Source: Alphaproteobacteria bacterium (GTDB lineage Bacteria > Pseudomonadota > Alphaproteobacteria > UBA8366 > GCA-2717185). Taken from it: a DNA stretch of 64,000 bases. Position 1 is the first letter of the stretch, and every line of letters begins with the position of its first letter. Below are positions 28,262 to 38,893 of the stretch, in pieces. The position numbers and the translations under genes are program-made. Under the pieces are notes generated by a model that was given only the letters and a program-made list of their open reading frames with translations, made no database searches and was not told the origin of the DNA. The DNA lies in assembly GCA_040905865.1 (NCBI GenBank), contig JBBDQU010000005.1, positions 1 through 64,000 of the forward strand, in the 5' to 3' direction.

Positions 28262-31200
28262 TCACTGGTTGGTAAAGCCCTCCATTCGTTCCAGCAGGCG
28301 GTTCGGCAGGGTGTAGGTTTTCAGGCCCTGTTGCAGAATGGCGCGCAACGGCCCGCTCATTGACAGGTTCAACTCGACCGGGATGCCCTTGTATACGGCG
28401 GGGTTTTTGCCCTTGATCTTGAATTCGAAGGGAATGTCGCCGGATGCCTGTTCGTCGATTGTGACGCGGACGCTGTCGTATTGAAAGTTGCGGACGATAT
28501 CGAGAAAAAGGGCCGTCCCTTCGTTGGCGTCGGAAAGGGCGGGTCCCACACCTTCCGGCCGGTATTGTATGAGGCCGCCGCCCGCCGCCGATTCGAGGAC
28601 GCCGTTGCGCACGAAGACGCGCCCATCCTCGAACACGACCGGTATCTGGCCATTCAACGTCCCGGTTGCCGTAAGATCGCCGACTTTCGTCGCCGCAAGC
28701 AATGAGTCCAGCCGCACGCCGTTGACCTCCAGGGGAATGGTGAAACCGTCGAGTTTCGCCGGAACCGTGAACAGGTCGGTTTCGATCCGGCCGCCGAACA
28801 GGTCCAGTTCGCGCAGGGCGGCAGTGATATACCCTTCGCGGGCCACCTGGAATTCGATCCGCCCGCCCGTCAGGGGGATGCCGATATCGAGTATCCCGAC
28901 GTGGATTTCCTGCCCCGGCGGTGTGGAAGGCGGAAACAGGCTGTCAAAGGTAATGACCGTTGCCGCGTTTTCCAGGCGCACCTCATCTGTTTCCAGCGCC
29001 GTGATGTCCACGAGGATTTCGGCGCTGGATTCGATCACGCCGTCCTGCCACTGCAATGACGCCTTGCCTTCGAAATAGCCATCGGTGTCCTGAAGCTGAT
29101 TGCCGATGACCGGGAACAGGTCGGCCGGCTGCAGGACCGTCGGCAGGAAGGTAATCCGGGTGCTTTTCACAGTCGCGGAGCCTTTGGCATGCGCCAGATC
29201 GTGTTCACCCGTTGCACGAATGGAAATTGTTTCCGATTTGTCATGCAAATGCGCCGAAAAACGCGCCAGGCCGTTTGTCGACTTCACCGACGCCTGCAAC
29301 TGCATTGGAATGATGACGGGGGCCGGGGATTTCTGACGTATGTCGCCAATGTCGATATCGACCGTGACGCCATCCGCCGCGGCCAGTTTTATGGCGACAC
29401 CTTCCGCATGGATCGCATGACCGGGCAGTTCGGCTTGCGCCGGTCCGACGGCCACGGCGAGGCGGTTCGTTCCGCCGTTGATCCGGGCGGGGATGTCCGA
29501 AAGGATCAGATTCGTCGGTTCCCGCCCGGCGGTGATCGCGAAGCGGCTGTTCCGCAAGGTGACGCCGCCGCCATAGGACAGGTCAGTTGGCTGTTTGCCG
29601 AAATCGGCGCGGAGGCTGAAGGGCTGTTCGATTGTCATCAGCAGCGGCGCTGTCGTGCGGAACTGGTCCGGGACACCCACACTGTCGATTTTCAACTGGC
29701 TCGCGGCGCCCGTTCGGGCCGCCAGGACGTTGTCCGTCAGGGTGAACGTGCCGTTGACGTCCGGGCGGATAGTGACCGGATCGACGCCATCGCCGACGGA
29801 TTGCGTGTGCGTGCCCGTCAGGTGAAATTGTCCGCTTCCTCCGGCGACGGAAAACGGCAGCGTGGCGTCGGCCTGCCCGGTGACGGTCAGCGCCACGCTG
29901 CGGGATGCGGCACGGGCCGTGCCGGAAAAGGCGGCGGCATAACCGCCCTCGCGCGGTGTAATGCGCAGTACGGCGTGCGGTTTGTCGGCGGCGCGCAATT
30001 CAACGGTGAGGGGCGTTTGCGTGTGCTGGTGCAATGTCTCGGGCAGTGCCTGCAGCAGTTCCGGGGCGAGACGTGCGTTGGACAGCGTGAACGACGGGCT
30101 GGAAAATACCCAATCGCCCGGCCCGGCGGTTACCTGGACCGATCCTTTCAGCGATCCGTCACGCAGCACGCCGGGAACGTGCAAGTGCTTCAGGTCGGGC
30201 GTCAGGTCGCCTTCGACCGTCAGGCGGTCCAGCAGCGTTTCCGGGGCGCCCCACGGGTCAGCGAGCGTTCCCGATATGTCGAAACCAACTTCGCCGGCGG
30301 TCCGTATGCCAACCGCCCGCGCGTCCAGAACAGGGCCGGGCGCGACAAGGCCAGTTGCATCAAAAGTCAGCGGCTGGCCCGCGTTTTGCCGTACGCGGAC
30401 ACTGACGTTGTTCCCTTTGGTGGCCGAAAGATCGGCATTCAACACGGCGCCTTCGGCGTTGTGTTCGAAAGTCAGCGCGGCCCAGTCGGCGTCAAATCCG
30501 GCATACCTGAAGCGCTGGAAATCGATCTCGGCAGTGAGATCGGGCAAGCCTGCGGCCGGTTGCGTGAAGCGCGCCATACCGGAAACGCCCGTGGCTTCGA
30601 ATCCGATTTCGCGTAACGTCAGCGCGGCATCGGTGATCTCCATCCGTCCCGCGATTTTACCGTCCGCCGGCGCGACGGCATGCAGTGCCCCGGTCAGCCG
30701 CGCGACGATATTCGGCAGATCCAGCCCGGCGGACAGGCTGCCGTCATATGCAAAGCCGCCATTCGGGGCGGGCTGAACCGTGCCGGTCAGGGCCGCGTGG
30801 CCTTCCGTGGAGTCAAGCCGTGCATCGACCCGGATTCCCGGTTCGCCGATGGTCAGCCCTGCCGTCAGCATCGCATTCTCGACCGTGTTGCCGCGCAGGC
30901 GAATGCGGTCGCCGGTTATCGTCGCATCGATGCTGTAATTGCCGCCATGTCCCAGGATCTGCGCGCCGCCGTGCAGACCCTCGACGCCGTCTTCGGCAAG
31001 CCGCGCATTGCCGTCTTCCAGGAACACCCTGCCGATCACTTCCCCTGTCGGCAGCAGCGTCGCGCTCGCGTTGCCCTTCGCGTCGATGTTATTCAGGTTG
31101 TCGGCGGCATCGGCTGACCATGTTGCCGCTATTTCGACGAGCCCCTCTATCGACGTCGTGGCAGTTGCCTCGCCTGTCAGGGCGACATCGCCATAGGGCG

Positions 31201-31672
31201 TTGCCAGAGCGACATGAAAATCGTCCGCGGTCAGCCTTGCGATGCGCAGCGGCATGGCGTCGCCGGACGATTCCCCCTCGAACAGTGCACCGAGGCCCGG
31301 CAGTTCGAGCCGGCCTTCCACGAGGCGCCCCATGAGCCGGGGCGCCTCGATATGAATGCCGGTGACTTCGCCGCGGCGCAGGGCGTCCAGCGAATAGGTG
31401 ACATCGATGCGTTCGATCTTCTGCGCCTGATCGGGGCCAAGGGAAATCGCGGATAGGCTCGCGGAATGCAACGACAGCCTGTCGACGGTCAGACCGGCGG
31501 GCGCGACACCCTGTGTTGCAAGGGCCGCCAGAATTATGCGCTCGGCCAGCGCGAGACGGTAGTACCATCCGGCCAATCCGGCCAGAATCAGCCCCGCCAC
31601 CAGGCAGGCTATCGTGATCAGCGCCCGCCGGCGCAAGCGGCCTTTTGGCGACGGTGGCGAATCTTCATTCAT
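28262..31672 (-). CDS. ydbH: YdbH family AsmA-like intermembrane bridge protein
   Basis: About 1136 residues from ATG at 31672 (MNEDSPPSPKGRLRRR); the frame runs open to 32056, but that part is antisense to the next gene. A single N-terminal membrane anchor (residues about 17-38) is followed by about 1100 residues of beta-rich AsmA-type repeats ending in the DUF3971/YdbH C-terminal region (PFEFKIKGKNPAVYKGIPVE, GPLRAILQQGLKTY). In E. coli YdbH, YhdP and TamB form hydrophobic grooves that carry phospholipids across the periplasm. Length is somewhat above the E. coli protein (about 880). The YnbE and YdbL partners follow. Confidence 0.88.
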   Translation of the reverse strand: MNEDSPPSPKGRLRRRALITIACLVAGLILAGLAGWYYRLALAERIILAALATQGVAPAGLTVDRLSLHSASLSAISLGPDQAQKIERIDVTYSLDALRRGEVTGIHIEAPRLMGRLVEGRLELPGLGALFEGESSGDAMPLRIARLTADDFHVALATPYGDVALTGEATATTSIEGLVEIAATWSADAADNLNNIDAKGNASATLLPTGEVIGRVFLEDGNARLAEDGVEGLHGGAQILGHGGNYSIDATITGDRIRLRGNTVENAMLTAGLTIGEPGIRVDARLDSTEGHAALTGTVQPAPNGGFAYDGSLSAGLDLPNIVARLTGALHAVAPADGKIAGRMEITDAALTLREIGFEATGVSGMARFTQPAAGLPDLTAEIDFQRFRYAGFDADWAALTFEHNAEGAVLNADLSATKGNNVSVRVRQNAGQPLTFDATGLVAPGPVLDARAVGIRTAGEVGFDISGTLADPWGAPETLLDRLTVEGDLTPDLKHLHVPGVLRDGSLKGSVQVTAGPGDWVFSSPSFTLSNARLAPELLQALPETLHQHTQTPLTVELRAADKPHAVLRITPREGGYAAAFSGTARAASRSVALTVTGQADATLPFSVAGGSGQFHLTGTHTQSVGDGVDPVTIRPDVNGTFTLTDNVLAARTGAASQLKIDSVGVPDQFRTTAPLLMTIEQPFSLRADFGKQPTDLSYGGGVTLRNSRFAITAGREPTNLILSDIPARINGGTNRLAVAVGPAQAELPGHAIHAEGVAIKLAAADGVTVDIDIGDIRQKSPAPVIIPMQLQASVKSTNGLARFSAHLHDKSETISIRATGEHDLAHAKGSATVKSTRITFLPTVLQPADLFPVIGNQLQDTDGYFEGKASLQWQDGVIESSAEILVDITALETDEVRLENAATVITFDSLFPPSTPPGQEIHVGILDIGIPLTGGRIEFQVAREGYITAALRELDLFGGRIETDLFTVPAKLDGFTIPLEVNGVRLDSLLAATKVGDLTATGTLNGQIPVVFEDGRVFVRNGVLESAAGGGLIQYRPEGVGPALSDANEGTALFLDIVRNFQYDSVRVTIDEQASGDIPFEFKIKGKNPAVYKGIPVELNLSMSGPLRAILQQGLKTYTLPNRLLERMEGFTNQ

Positions 31673-31755
31673 CTGTCGGAGAATAGGGCCTCTGTATCGA
31701 GGCGGCGAATCTGTTCTAATGACGCCGTAATCTTTGACGGGTGACGGGTGACGGC

Positions 31756-33777
31756 ATGGCGGCCGCGGATGCGGATGCGCGATTTCAGCAGGCGGTGGAT
31801 ATGGTCGATGTCGGCCGGCTGGGCGAGGCCGACGCGATCTGCCGGGAATTGCTGGCGACACTGCCGGAAGCGCCGGCGGTGCTGTTCCTGCGCGGATTGA
31901 TCGCCGCGCGGCAGGGGAACGCTCCCCGCGCCATTTCGCTGGTGACGGAGGCTGTGGCGCTGGCGCCGGAAAACGCCTCCTTTCAGGCAACGCTGGGGGC
32001 GTTTCTGGCGGAATCTGGCGACAATGCGAAGGCAATTGCCGCGCTGGAGCGGGCAATTGACCTCAACCCGGCGGATCGCGACTCGCTGCGCCAGCTCGGC
32101 CGGCAATACGCCGCATCCGGCCGGATGTCGGATGCCGCCGCCGCATGCCGGCGCGTCCTTGCCGACGATGCCGCGCGGGGCGCCGACTGGCAGGCGCTCG
32201 GGCAGGCGCTGGAAGCGCTGCTTGACTTGTCGGGGGCGCTCGACGCCTACAGCCATGCGGTGGCGCGCGCCCCGGACAGCGTCGCCGCCCGCAATCGGCT
32301 CGGTGCCTGCCAGTTGAAACAGGGGCTGCTGGGCGACAGTATCGCGTCCTTCGAGGCGTCGCTGGCATTGCAGCCGAACGATAATCCCGCATCGGTCGGG
32401 CTGTTTGCGGCAAAACAAATGACCTGTGACTGGGACGGCTTCAGTTCCCTGGAGAAACAGGTGGATGCGTTTACCGAAGCGGCAATTGCCGCAGGCAGGT
32501 CCAGTGTCGAGGACCCGTTCATGCATGTGACCCGCCGCGCCGACCCCGCGCGGAACCTCGCCGTCGCCAAAGCATGGAGCGCCGGTGTCGAAACTGCCGC
32601 CGCCAGAACGGGGATGGCCTTCGCGCATGCGCCGCATGACCGTTTGCCGCCGCGGATCGGCTACCTGTCCAGCGATTTCCATGATCACGCCACGGCGCAT
32701 CTGATGCTCGGCCTGTTTGCCGCGCATGACCGCGCCCGGTTTTCGATCCATGCCTATTCCTGCGGCGGGGGCGATGGCGGGGCTTATGGCCGCCGCATTG
32801 CCGGTGACTGCGATACCTTTACCGATCTGGCCGGCGTGGATGCGCGCGACGCGGCGCGGCGGATTTACGGGGACGGCATCGATATCCTGATCGACCTGAA
32901 AGGCTATACGCGCCATAACCGGCTCGATATCTGCGCCTTGCGGCCCAGCCCGGTGCAGGCGACGTGGCTAGGCTTCCCTGGCACCAGCGGCGCCGGTTTT
33001 TTCGACTATATCGTGACGGATGATATCGTCACGCCGCCCGGCGATGCCGCATTCTACAGCGAAGCCTTCGCGGCGATGCCGCATTGTTACCAGGTCAACA
33101 ACGACGGGCAGGATATCGCCGCCAGCCCGATATCGCGCGCCGAGGCGGGCCTGCCGGACGGGGCGGTCGTTCTGGCGTCCTTTAACAATACCTATAAGCT
33201 GGAACCGGTGATGTTCGCGGTCTGGATGGAAATCCTGCGGGCGGTGCCGGATGCGGTGCTGTGGCTGCTGGTCAACAACCCGCGCGCGGCGGAAAACCTG
33301 CGGCGTACGGCGTCGGCGGCCGGAATCGACCCGGCCCGGCTGGTCTTTGCCGACATGATGGCAAAGCCGATGCACCTGAAACGGATGGGGCTGGCCGACC
33401 TGGTGCTGGATACACGGATCTATAACGGCCACACGACGACCAGCGACGCGCTCTGGGCCGGGGTGCCGGTGCTGACATTGCGGGGAACGCATTTCGCCTC
33501 GCGGGTCTCCGCCAGCATCCTGTCCGCATGCGGCATGCCGGAACTGATCGTCGATACGCTGGCGGATTACCGGTCACGGGGGGTCGCCCTGGCGGGCAAT
33601 CCGGCGCGGCTGGCGGCGTTCAGGCGCGAGGTGGAAAGGCGACGAGCGGATGCGCCGCTATTCGATACGCGCCGCTTTGCTCGCGACCTGGAGCGCGGCT
33701 ACGCGGAAATGTGGCGCCGCTACCGGGCGGGCGAAGCGCCCGGCCGGATCGACATCGCGACCCTGCCGGCGTGCTGA
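31756..33777 (+). CDS. TPR protein with O-GlcNAc-transferase-type (GT41) domain
   Basis: About 673 residues from ATG at 31756; GTG at 31741 is an alternative. Residues about 5-240 are TPR repeats (ALERAIDLNPADRDSLRQLG and similar). The rest is a GT41 (SPINDLY/OGT) catalytic domain: RIGYLSSDFHDHATAHLM, RPSPVQATWLGFPGTSG, FVIVTD-like FDYIVTDDIVTPP and YNGHTTTSDALWAGVPVLTL. GT41 enzymes transfer a sugar from a nucleotide donor onto serine/threonine of proteins; bacterial targets include flagellins and adhesins. No flagellar genes are here. It stands between the accessory and structural cox genes on the opposite strand. Confidence 0.9.
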   Translation: MAAADADARFQQAVDMVDVGRLGEADAICRELLATLPEAPAVLFLRGLIAARQGNAPRAISLVTEAVALAPENASFQATLGAFLAESGDNAKAIAALERAIDLNPADRDSLRQLGRQYAASGRMSDAAAACRRVLADDAARGADWQALGQALEALLDLSGALDAYSHAVARAPDSVAARNRLGACQLKQGLLGDSIASFEASLALQPNDNPASVGLFAAKQMTCDWDGFSSLEKQVDAFTEAAIAAGRSSVEDPFMHVTRRADPARNLAVAKAWSAGVETAAARTGMAFAHAPHDRLPPRIGYLSSDFHDHATAHLMLGLFAAHDRARFSIHAYSCGGGDGGAYGRRIAGDCDTFTDLAGVDARDAARRIYGDGIDILIDLKGYTRHNRLDICALRPSPVQATWLGFPGTSGAGFFDYIVTDDIVTPPGDAAFYSEAFAAMPHCYQVNNDGQDIAASPISRAEAGLPDGAVVLASFNNTYKLEPVMFAVWMEILRAVPDAVLWLLVNNPRAAENLRRTASAAGIDPARLVFADMMAKPMHLKRMGLADLVLDTRIYNGHTTTSDALWAGVPVLTLRGTHFASRVSASILSACGMPELIVDTLADYRSRGVALAGNPARLAAFRREVERRRADAPLFDTRRFARDLERGYAEMWRRYRAGEAPGRIDIATLPAC

Positions 33778-33800
33778 TCGCCCCGCGCTGGGGGGGCGCG

Positions 33801-34598
33801 TTACCCGCAGGCGGCGACCGCGCGGCCGGCCATGACGCCGATCAGGTGGGCGCGGTATTCGGCGCTGGCGTGAATATCCGAGTTCAGGTCCGCGTCCGAA
33901 ACGGCGATCCCCTTGATGGCGTCCGGCGAAAAATTGCCGTCCAGCGCCGATTCCATCTCCGTCACCCGGAATACGCCATTCTGGCCCGCCCCGGTGATCG
34001 CGACGCGCACGCCGCCCGCCGTTTTGGCGACGAAGGCGCCGACCAGCGAAAAGCGGCTCGCGGGCTGGGGAAACTTCTGGTAGTTCGCCTTTTCCGGCAC
34101 CGGGAATTTCACCGCCGTGATGATCTCGGTTTCCTCCAGCGCCGTTTCGAACAGGCCCAGAAAGAAATCGTCGGCGGCGATCTCGCGGGAGTCGGTCACG
34201 ATTGTCGCGCCAAGGCCCAGCAGCGCGCCGGGGTAATCGGCGGCGGGGTCATTATTGGCAATCGAGCCTGCGATGGTGCCGCGATGGCGGACCTGCGGGT
34301 CGCCGATCATGCCGGCGAGTTCCGCCAGCGCCGGGATGGCCGACTTGACCGCGTCCGACGCCATGACCTCCGCATGGGTTGTCGTCGCGCCGATGACGAT
34401 CATGTCCCCTTCGGATCGGATGCCGCGCAATTCGCCGATGCCGGACAGGTCGATCAGGGCCGACGGGTTGGCCAGCCGCTGTTTGAGGGTCGGGATCAGC
34501 GTATGGCCGCCGGCGACCAGCTTGCCGTCCTCGGCGGCCTTCAGGGCGCTCACGGCGTCGGCTAGCGAGGCCGGGCGCTGGTACTCGAAATCGTACAT
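33801..34598 (-). CDS. coxM: CoxM-type FAD-binding subunit of a molybdenum hydroxylase
   Basis: 265 residues. FAD-binding motifs AGGHTLIPTLKQR (residues about 30-42) and GTIAGSIANNDPAADYP (about 107-123) are the two pyrophosphate-contacting loops of the CO dehydrogenase/xanthine dehydrogenase FAD subunit. The C-terminal domain is also present (AITGAGQNGVFRVTEMES). It passes electrons from the iron-sulfur subunit to an acceptor. It ends the coxS-coxL-coxM structural operon, 15 bases after coxL. Confidence 0.93.
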   Translation of the reverse strand: MYDFEYQRPASLADAVSALKAAEDGKLVAGGHTLIPTLKQRLANPSALIDLSGIGELRGIRSEGDMIVIGATTTHAEVMASDAVKSAIPALAELAGMIGDPQVRHRGTIAGSIANNDPAADYPGALLGLGATIVTDSREIAADDFFLGLFETALEETEIITAVKFPVPEKANYQKFPQPASRFSLVGAFVAKTAGGVRVAITGAGQNGVFRVTEMESALDGNFSPDAIKGIAVSDADLNSDIHASAEYRAHLIGVMAGRAVAACG

Positions 34599-34613
34599 TG
34601 CTGGATTCCTTCC

Positions 34614-36983
34614 TTACGCGGCCGCTTTGGCGGCTTGAATCGATTGCCAGATTTTCGATGCCGTCGCGGGCATCGCCATGTCGCGGACACCCAGGTCCCA
34701 CAGCGCGTCGACAACCGCATTGATGGTTGCCGCCGGCGCCGCGATGGCGCCCGCCTCGCCGCAGCCCTTGACGCCGAGCGGGTTAAGCGGCGAGGGCGTT
34801 GCGGTGTAGCCGAGCCCGACGAACGGCGTGTTGTCGGCGCGGGGCATGCTGTAATCCATGAAGGACCCGGTGATCAGCTGGCCGCTCGCGTCATAGGCGC
34901 AGCCTTCATGCAGCGCCTGCCCGACGCCATGCGCCACGCCGCCCTGGACCTGTCCCGCGACGATCATCGGATTGATGACCGTGCCGAAATCGTCCACCGC
35001 CGTGTAATTGACGATCTCGACCTGTCCCGTATCCGGATCGATCTCGACCTCGCAGATATGCGTGCCGGCGGGGAAGGAGAAGTTCAACGGATCGTAGACC
35101 GCCGTTTCGTTCAGGCCCGGTTCCAAGCCTTCGGGATAGTTGTGCGGCACATAGGCGGCGAAGGCGACGGCGCCGATATCCATCGACTTGTCGGTGCCCG
35201 CGACCGTGAAATTGCCGTCGGCGAATTCGATATCGTCGACGGAGGCCTCGAGGATATGCGCCGCGATCTTGCGGCCTTTCTCTATGATCTTGTCCGCCGC
35301 CTTGACCAGCGCCGAACCGCCGACAGCCGCCGACCGGGAGCCATAGGTCCCCATGCCGAACATCACCTTGTCGGTGTCGCCATGCACGACCTCGATATTG
35401 TCGAAGGGCACGCCCAGCCGGTCGGAGACGATCTGGGCAAAGGTGGTTTCATGCCCCTGTCCGTGGCTGTGCGATCCGGTGAAGATCGTCACGTTACCCG
35501 TTGGATTGAAACGAATTTGTCCCGCTTCCCAGAGCCCGACACCGGCGCCCAGCGAACCGACCGCGGCTGACGGCGCGATGCCGCAGGCTTCGATATAGGA
35601 GGAGAAGCCGATGCCGCGCAGCCTGCCGCGCGATTTCGCCTCCGCCTTGCGGGAAGCGAAATCGGCATGTCCGGCAATCTTCAGGGCCTCGTCCAGCGAC
35701 GCGCCGTAATTGCCGCAGTCATACTGCATGATGACCGGCGTCTGATACGGGTAGGCGTCGGCGGGCACCATGTTCCGCCGCCGCAGTTCGGCGGGCTCCC
35801 GGCCGGTTTCCTTGGCCGCCGTTTCGACCAGCCGTTCGATCACGAAGGTCGCTTCCGGGCGGCCGGCGCCGCGCAGCGCATCGACCGGCGTGGTGTTGGT
35901 GAAGACCGCCTGCACGTCGCAATAGATGGCCGGGGTCGTGTACTGGCCCGCCAGCAGCGTGGCGTAGAGATAGCTCGGCACGCAGGTGGCGAAGGTGGAC
36001 AGATAGGCGCCCATGTTGGCGATCGTATTGACCCGCAGACCAGTGAATTTTCCGTCGGCATCAAGCGCAAGTTCCGCATGGGTGACATGGTCGCGGCCAT
36101 GCGCGTCGGTCAGGAAGGCCTCGGACCGCGTCGCGGTCCATTTGACCGGGCGGCGCACCTTGCGCGCGGCCCACAGGCAGACGGTTTCCTCGGCGTAGAT
36201 GAAGATCTTGGAGCCGAATCCGCCGCCCACATCGGGCGCGACCACGCGCAGCTTGTGTTCCGGCGCGATATTGTTGAACGCGGACAGCACCAGCCGCGCC
36301 ACATGGGGGTTCTGGCTGGTCGTATAGAGGGTCAGGTTTCCCGACCCGGCGTCGTATTCGCCGATGGCCGAGCGGGGCTCGATGGCGTTCGGCACCAGCC
36401 GGTTGTTGACGATGTCGATCCTGGTGACATGGGCGGCTTTGCCGAAGGCGGCGTCGGTCGCCGCCTTGTCGCCGAGTTCCCAGTCGTAACACAGGTTCTT
36501 CGGCACATCCGCATGGACCAGCGGGCTGTCCGGATCCATTGCGTCCTTCGGGGCGGCGACGGCGGGCAGTTCCGCATAATCGACCGCGACAAGTTCCGCC
36601 GCGTCCCGCGCCTGGTCCGGCGTCTCGGCGATGACAACGGCGACCTGGTCGCCGACATAGCGCACGGTCTGCGTCGCCAGCACCGGATGCGCCGGGGCCA
36701 TATGCGGATTGCCGTTCTTGTCGGTAATGCCCCAGCCGCAGATCAGCGGGTTCACGCCGTCGGCTTCCAGGTCCTTGCCCGTGAAAACGCCGATCACGCC
36801 CGGCGCCGCGCTGGCGGCGGCGATATCGATTCCGTTTATGGTGGCATGGGCATGGGGCGAGCGGACGAAGCAGGCGTGGCTCTGCCGCGGCAGAGCCATG
36901 TCATCCAGATAATGGCCGTTACCGGTCAGAAAGCGGTAATCTTCCTTGCGGCGTGTCGAGGCGCCGATTCCGTGATCGCTCAT
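34614..36983 (-). CDS. coxL: CoxL-type molybdopterin-binding large subunit
   Basis: 789 residues. It belongs to the xanthine oxidase/aerobic CO dehydrogenase large-subunit family: [15 protein letters not shown] (residues 252-259) and the C-terminal [14 protein letters not shown] with the glutamate that acts at molybdenum. The active-site loop reads [13 protein letters not shown] (368-380). Form I CO dehydrogenases have AYXCSFR with a cysteine that binds copper, and that is absent, so CO oxidation is doubtful; form II-like enzymes carry AYRGAGR. The substrate is thus an unknown aldehyde, N-heterocycle or similar. It is encoded between coxS and coxM in a tight operon. Confidence 0.92.
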   Translation of the reverse strand: MSDHGIGASTRRKEDYRFLTGNGHYLDDMALPRQSHACFVRSPHAHATINGIDIAAASAAPGVIGVFTGKDLEADGVNPLICGWGITDKNGNPHMAPAHPVLATQTVRYVGDQVAVVIAETPDQARDAAELVAVDYAELPAVAAPKDAMDPDSPLVHADVPKNLCYDWELGDKAATDAAFGKAAHVTRIDIVNNRLVPNAIEPRSAIGEYDAGSGNLTLYTTSQNPHVARLVLSAFNNIAPEHKLRVVAPDVGGGFGSKIFIYAEETVCLWAARKVRRPVKWTATRSEAFLTDAHGRDHVTHAELALDADGKFTGLRVNTIANMGAYLSTFATCVPSYLYATLLAGQYTTPAIYCDVQAVFTNTTPVDALRGAGRPEATFVIERLVETAAKETGREPAELRRRNMVPADAYPYQTPVIMQYDCGNYGASLDEALKIAGHADFASRKAEAKSRGRLRGIGFSSYIEACGIAPSAAVGSLGAGVGLWEAGQIRFNPTGNVTIFTGSHSHGQGHETTFAQIVSDRLGVPFDNIEVVHGDTDKVMFGMGTYGSRSAAVGGSALVKAADKIIEKGRKIAAHILEASVDDIEFADGNFTVAGTDKSMDIGAVAFAAYVPHNYPEGLEPGLNETAVYDPLNFSFPAGTHICEVEIDPDTGQVEIVNYTAVDDFGTVINPMIVAGQVQGGVAHGVGQALHEGCAYDASGQLITGSFMDYSMPRADNTPFVGLGYTATPSPLNPLGVKGCGEAGAIAAPAATINAVVDALWDLGVRDMAMPATASKIWQSIQAAKAAA

Positions 36984-36986
36984 GGC

Positions 36987-37457
<471 letters not shown>

Positions 37458-37629
37458 TATTTTCCCTCCCTGACTTTAAACCAGGTAAATGATTGGTCAT
37501 CGAAGGCACGACAGGCGCAATGCGTCGGTCCCGCGACGTGACTCTCCCTCCCGGTGAGTGTGATGTCGCGCGCCGGTCAGGTCAAGAAATACAGCACGGA
37601 TAACGCGCATTAAGGGCGGGTTGCCGGAA

Positions 37630-38271
37630 TCAGCCGCCACTGAATCCGTAGCGGTGAATGGCCAGCAGGATCAGGATCAGAAGAAGCATGCCGCTGATCC
37701 AGGTCGTCGGGCTGTACCCTTTCCAGCGGACGCCATAGAGATCTTTCTCGGGCTTCGGTTCAGGTTGCGACTGGGCCGGTTCCACCGGCGGTTCGGCAGA
37801 TGGCGCGGCTTCGGCGGCGGCTTCGGGTTCCGCGGCAGCGACGATTTCCGCGAATCTGCCGAAAAATTCGGCCGACATCTTCTTCGAGGTCGCCTCGATC
37901 AGGCGGGCGCCGATCTGCGCCAGCTTGCCGCCGACCATTGCATCCACGGTGTATTTCAGCAGGGTTCCGCCCTCGGCTTCCTCCAGCGTCACCCTGGCGC
38001 CGCCTTTCGCGAATCCGGCGGCGCCGCCCTTGCCTTCGCCGGAGATCGTATAGCCGTTCGGCGCATCGATGTCGGAGAGCGTAACCGCCCCCTGGAACTT
38101 CGCCTTGACCGGCCCGACCTTTGCCGTAACGGCGGCCTCAAAGGTGGTGTCGGAGGTTTTCTCCAGCGAATCGCAGCCCGGAATGCACTGCTTCAGGACA
38201 TCGGGATCATTCAATGCATCCCAGACCGCCTGCTTCGGGGCCGGAATAAGATACTCGCCTGACAGTTCCAT
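37630..38271 (-). CDS. coxG: CoxG-like SRPBCC protein with C-terminal membrane anchor
   Basis: 213 residues. The N-terminal 150 residues are a CoxG/SRPBCC domain (AVWDALNDPDVLKQCIPGCDSLEK; VDAMVGGKLAQIGARLIEATSKKM, each shown in part). An Ala/Pro/Glu linker (about 150-180) leads to a single membrane helix near the end (WISGMLLLILILLAIHRYG). CoxG is needed to tether CO dehydrogenase to the cytoplasmic membrane, so it probably recruits the CoxSLM complex. It lies 172 bases upstream of coxS and may be first in that operon. Confidence 0.92.
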   Translation of the reverse strand: MELSGEYLIPAPKQAVWDALNDPDVLKQCIPGCDSLEKTSDTTFEAAVTAKVGPVKAKFQGAVTLSDIDAPNGYTISGEGKGGAAGFAKGGARVTLEEAEGGTLLKYTVDAMVGGKLAQIGARLIEATSKKMSAEFFGRFAEIVAAAEPEAAAEAAPSAEPPVEPAQSQPEPKPEKDLYGVRWKGYSPTTWISGMLLLILILLAIHRYGFSGG

Positions 38272-38364
38272 TGGCTTTTCTTCCTGTTTGGCTTCGAATA
38301 TTTCTCTTCGTTACTATGGTATATTAAAGTTGAAGGCAATTGGCGGTAACACAAAGAGCGAGCC

Positions 38365-38871
38365 ATGGCGAAACCCGCAACCGATTCAACCTTCGATGTC
38401 GCGCAATGGTTTGTGGAACGCGCGCGCTTCGAAAACGGCTATCTTCAGGCGCAGAAGCTGCAGCGGATGCTGTGGCTTGCCCAGGGCCATTATGCGGCGA
38501 CCTATCACGGGCGCAAGCTGATGCCGGCGACCTTCCTGGCGATGGCCATCGGGCCGCAGGAACCGAATATTTTCCGCGCCTATGAACTGGGGCGGCCGGA
38601 ACTGCCGGATATTCAGCCCGCCCCGGAAATCGTCGATTTCCTCGACCGGCTCTGGGGCCGGTTCGGTCATCATTCGACGGAACACCTGAACAAGATGGTG
38701 CGGGCGCATCAGGTCTACACGGATGTCCTGGAGAAGGGCGAGGGAGAGGAAATCCCGTTCCCCAGCATCGCCCGGTATTTCGCCGCCCGGCGCGACGCCA
38801 AACCGGAGCCGGTGGTCCGGGGGCCGGACGGCCGGGAATGGAAGAAATGGTCGCCACGGGCGGTCAAGTAA
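38365..38871 (+). CDS. Panacea (SocA-like) domain protein
   Basis: 168 residues. The core FENGYLQAQKLQRMLWLAQG, then HYAATYHGRKLMPATFLAMAIGP, fits the Panacea/SocA domain (PF13274, formerly DUF4065). These occur as antitoxins and, in Caulobacter SocA, as an adaptor that delivers a toxin to ClpXP. No toxin-like partner overlaps or adjoins it here: the neighbours are coxG (divergent) and a ChaN-like gene (convergent). It may be an orphan antitoxin or have a housekeeping role. The C-terminus is basic. Confidence 0.75.
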   Translation: MAKPATDSTFDVAQWFVERARFENGYLQAQKLQRMLWLAQGHYAATYHGRKLMPATFLAMAIGPQEPNIFRAYELGRPELPDIQPAPEIVDFLDRLWGRFGHHSTEHLNKMVRAHQVYTDVLEKGEGEEIPFPSIARYFAARRDAKPEPVVRGPDGREWKKWSPRAVK

Positions 38872-38893
38872 CGCCCAGGTTTTTCTCTGACGC

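Noticed and set aside
31673-32056. N-terminal extension of YdbH
   Set aside because: Pro/Arg-rich and antisense to the GT41 gene; ATG 31672 precedes a normal membrane anchor.
34614-36983. True aerobic CO dehydrogenase (form I)
   Set aside because: AYXCSFR is missing from the active-site loop.
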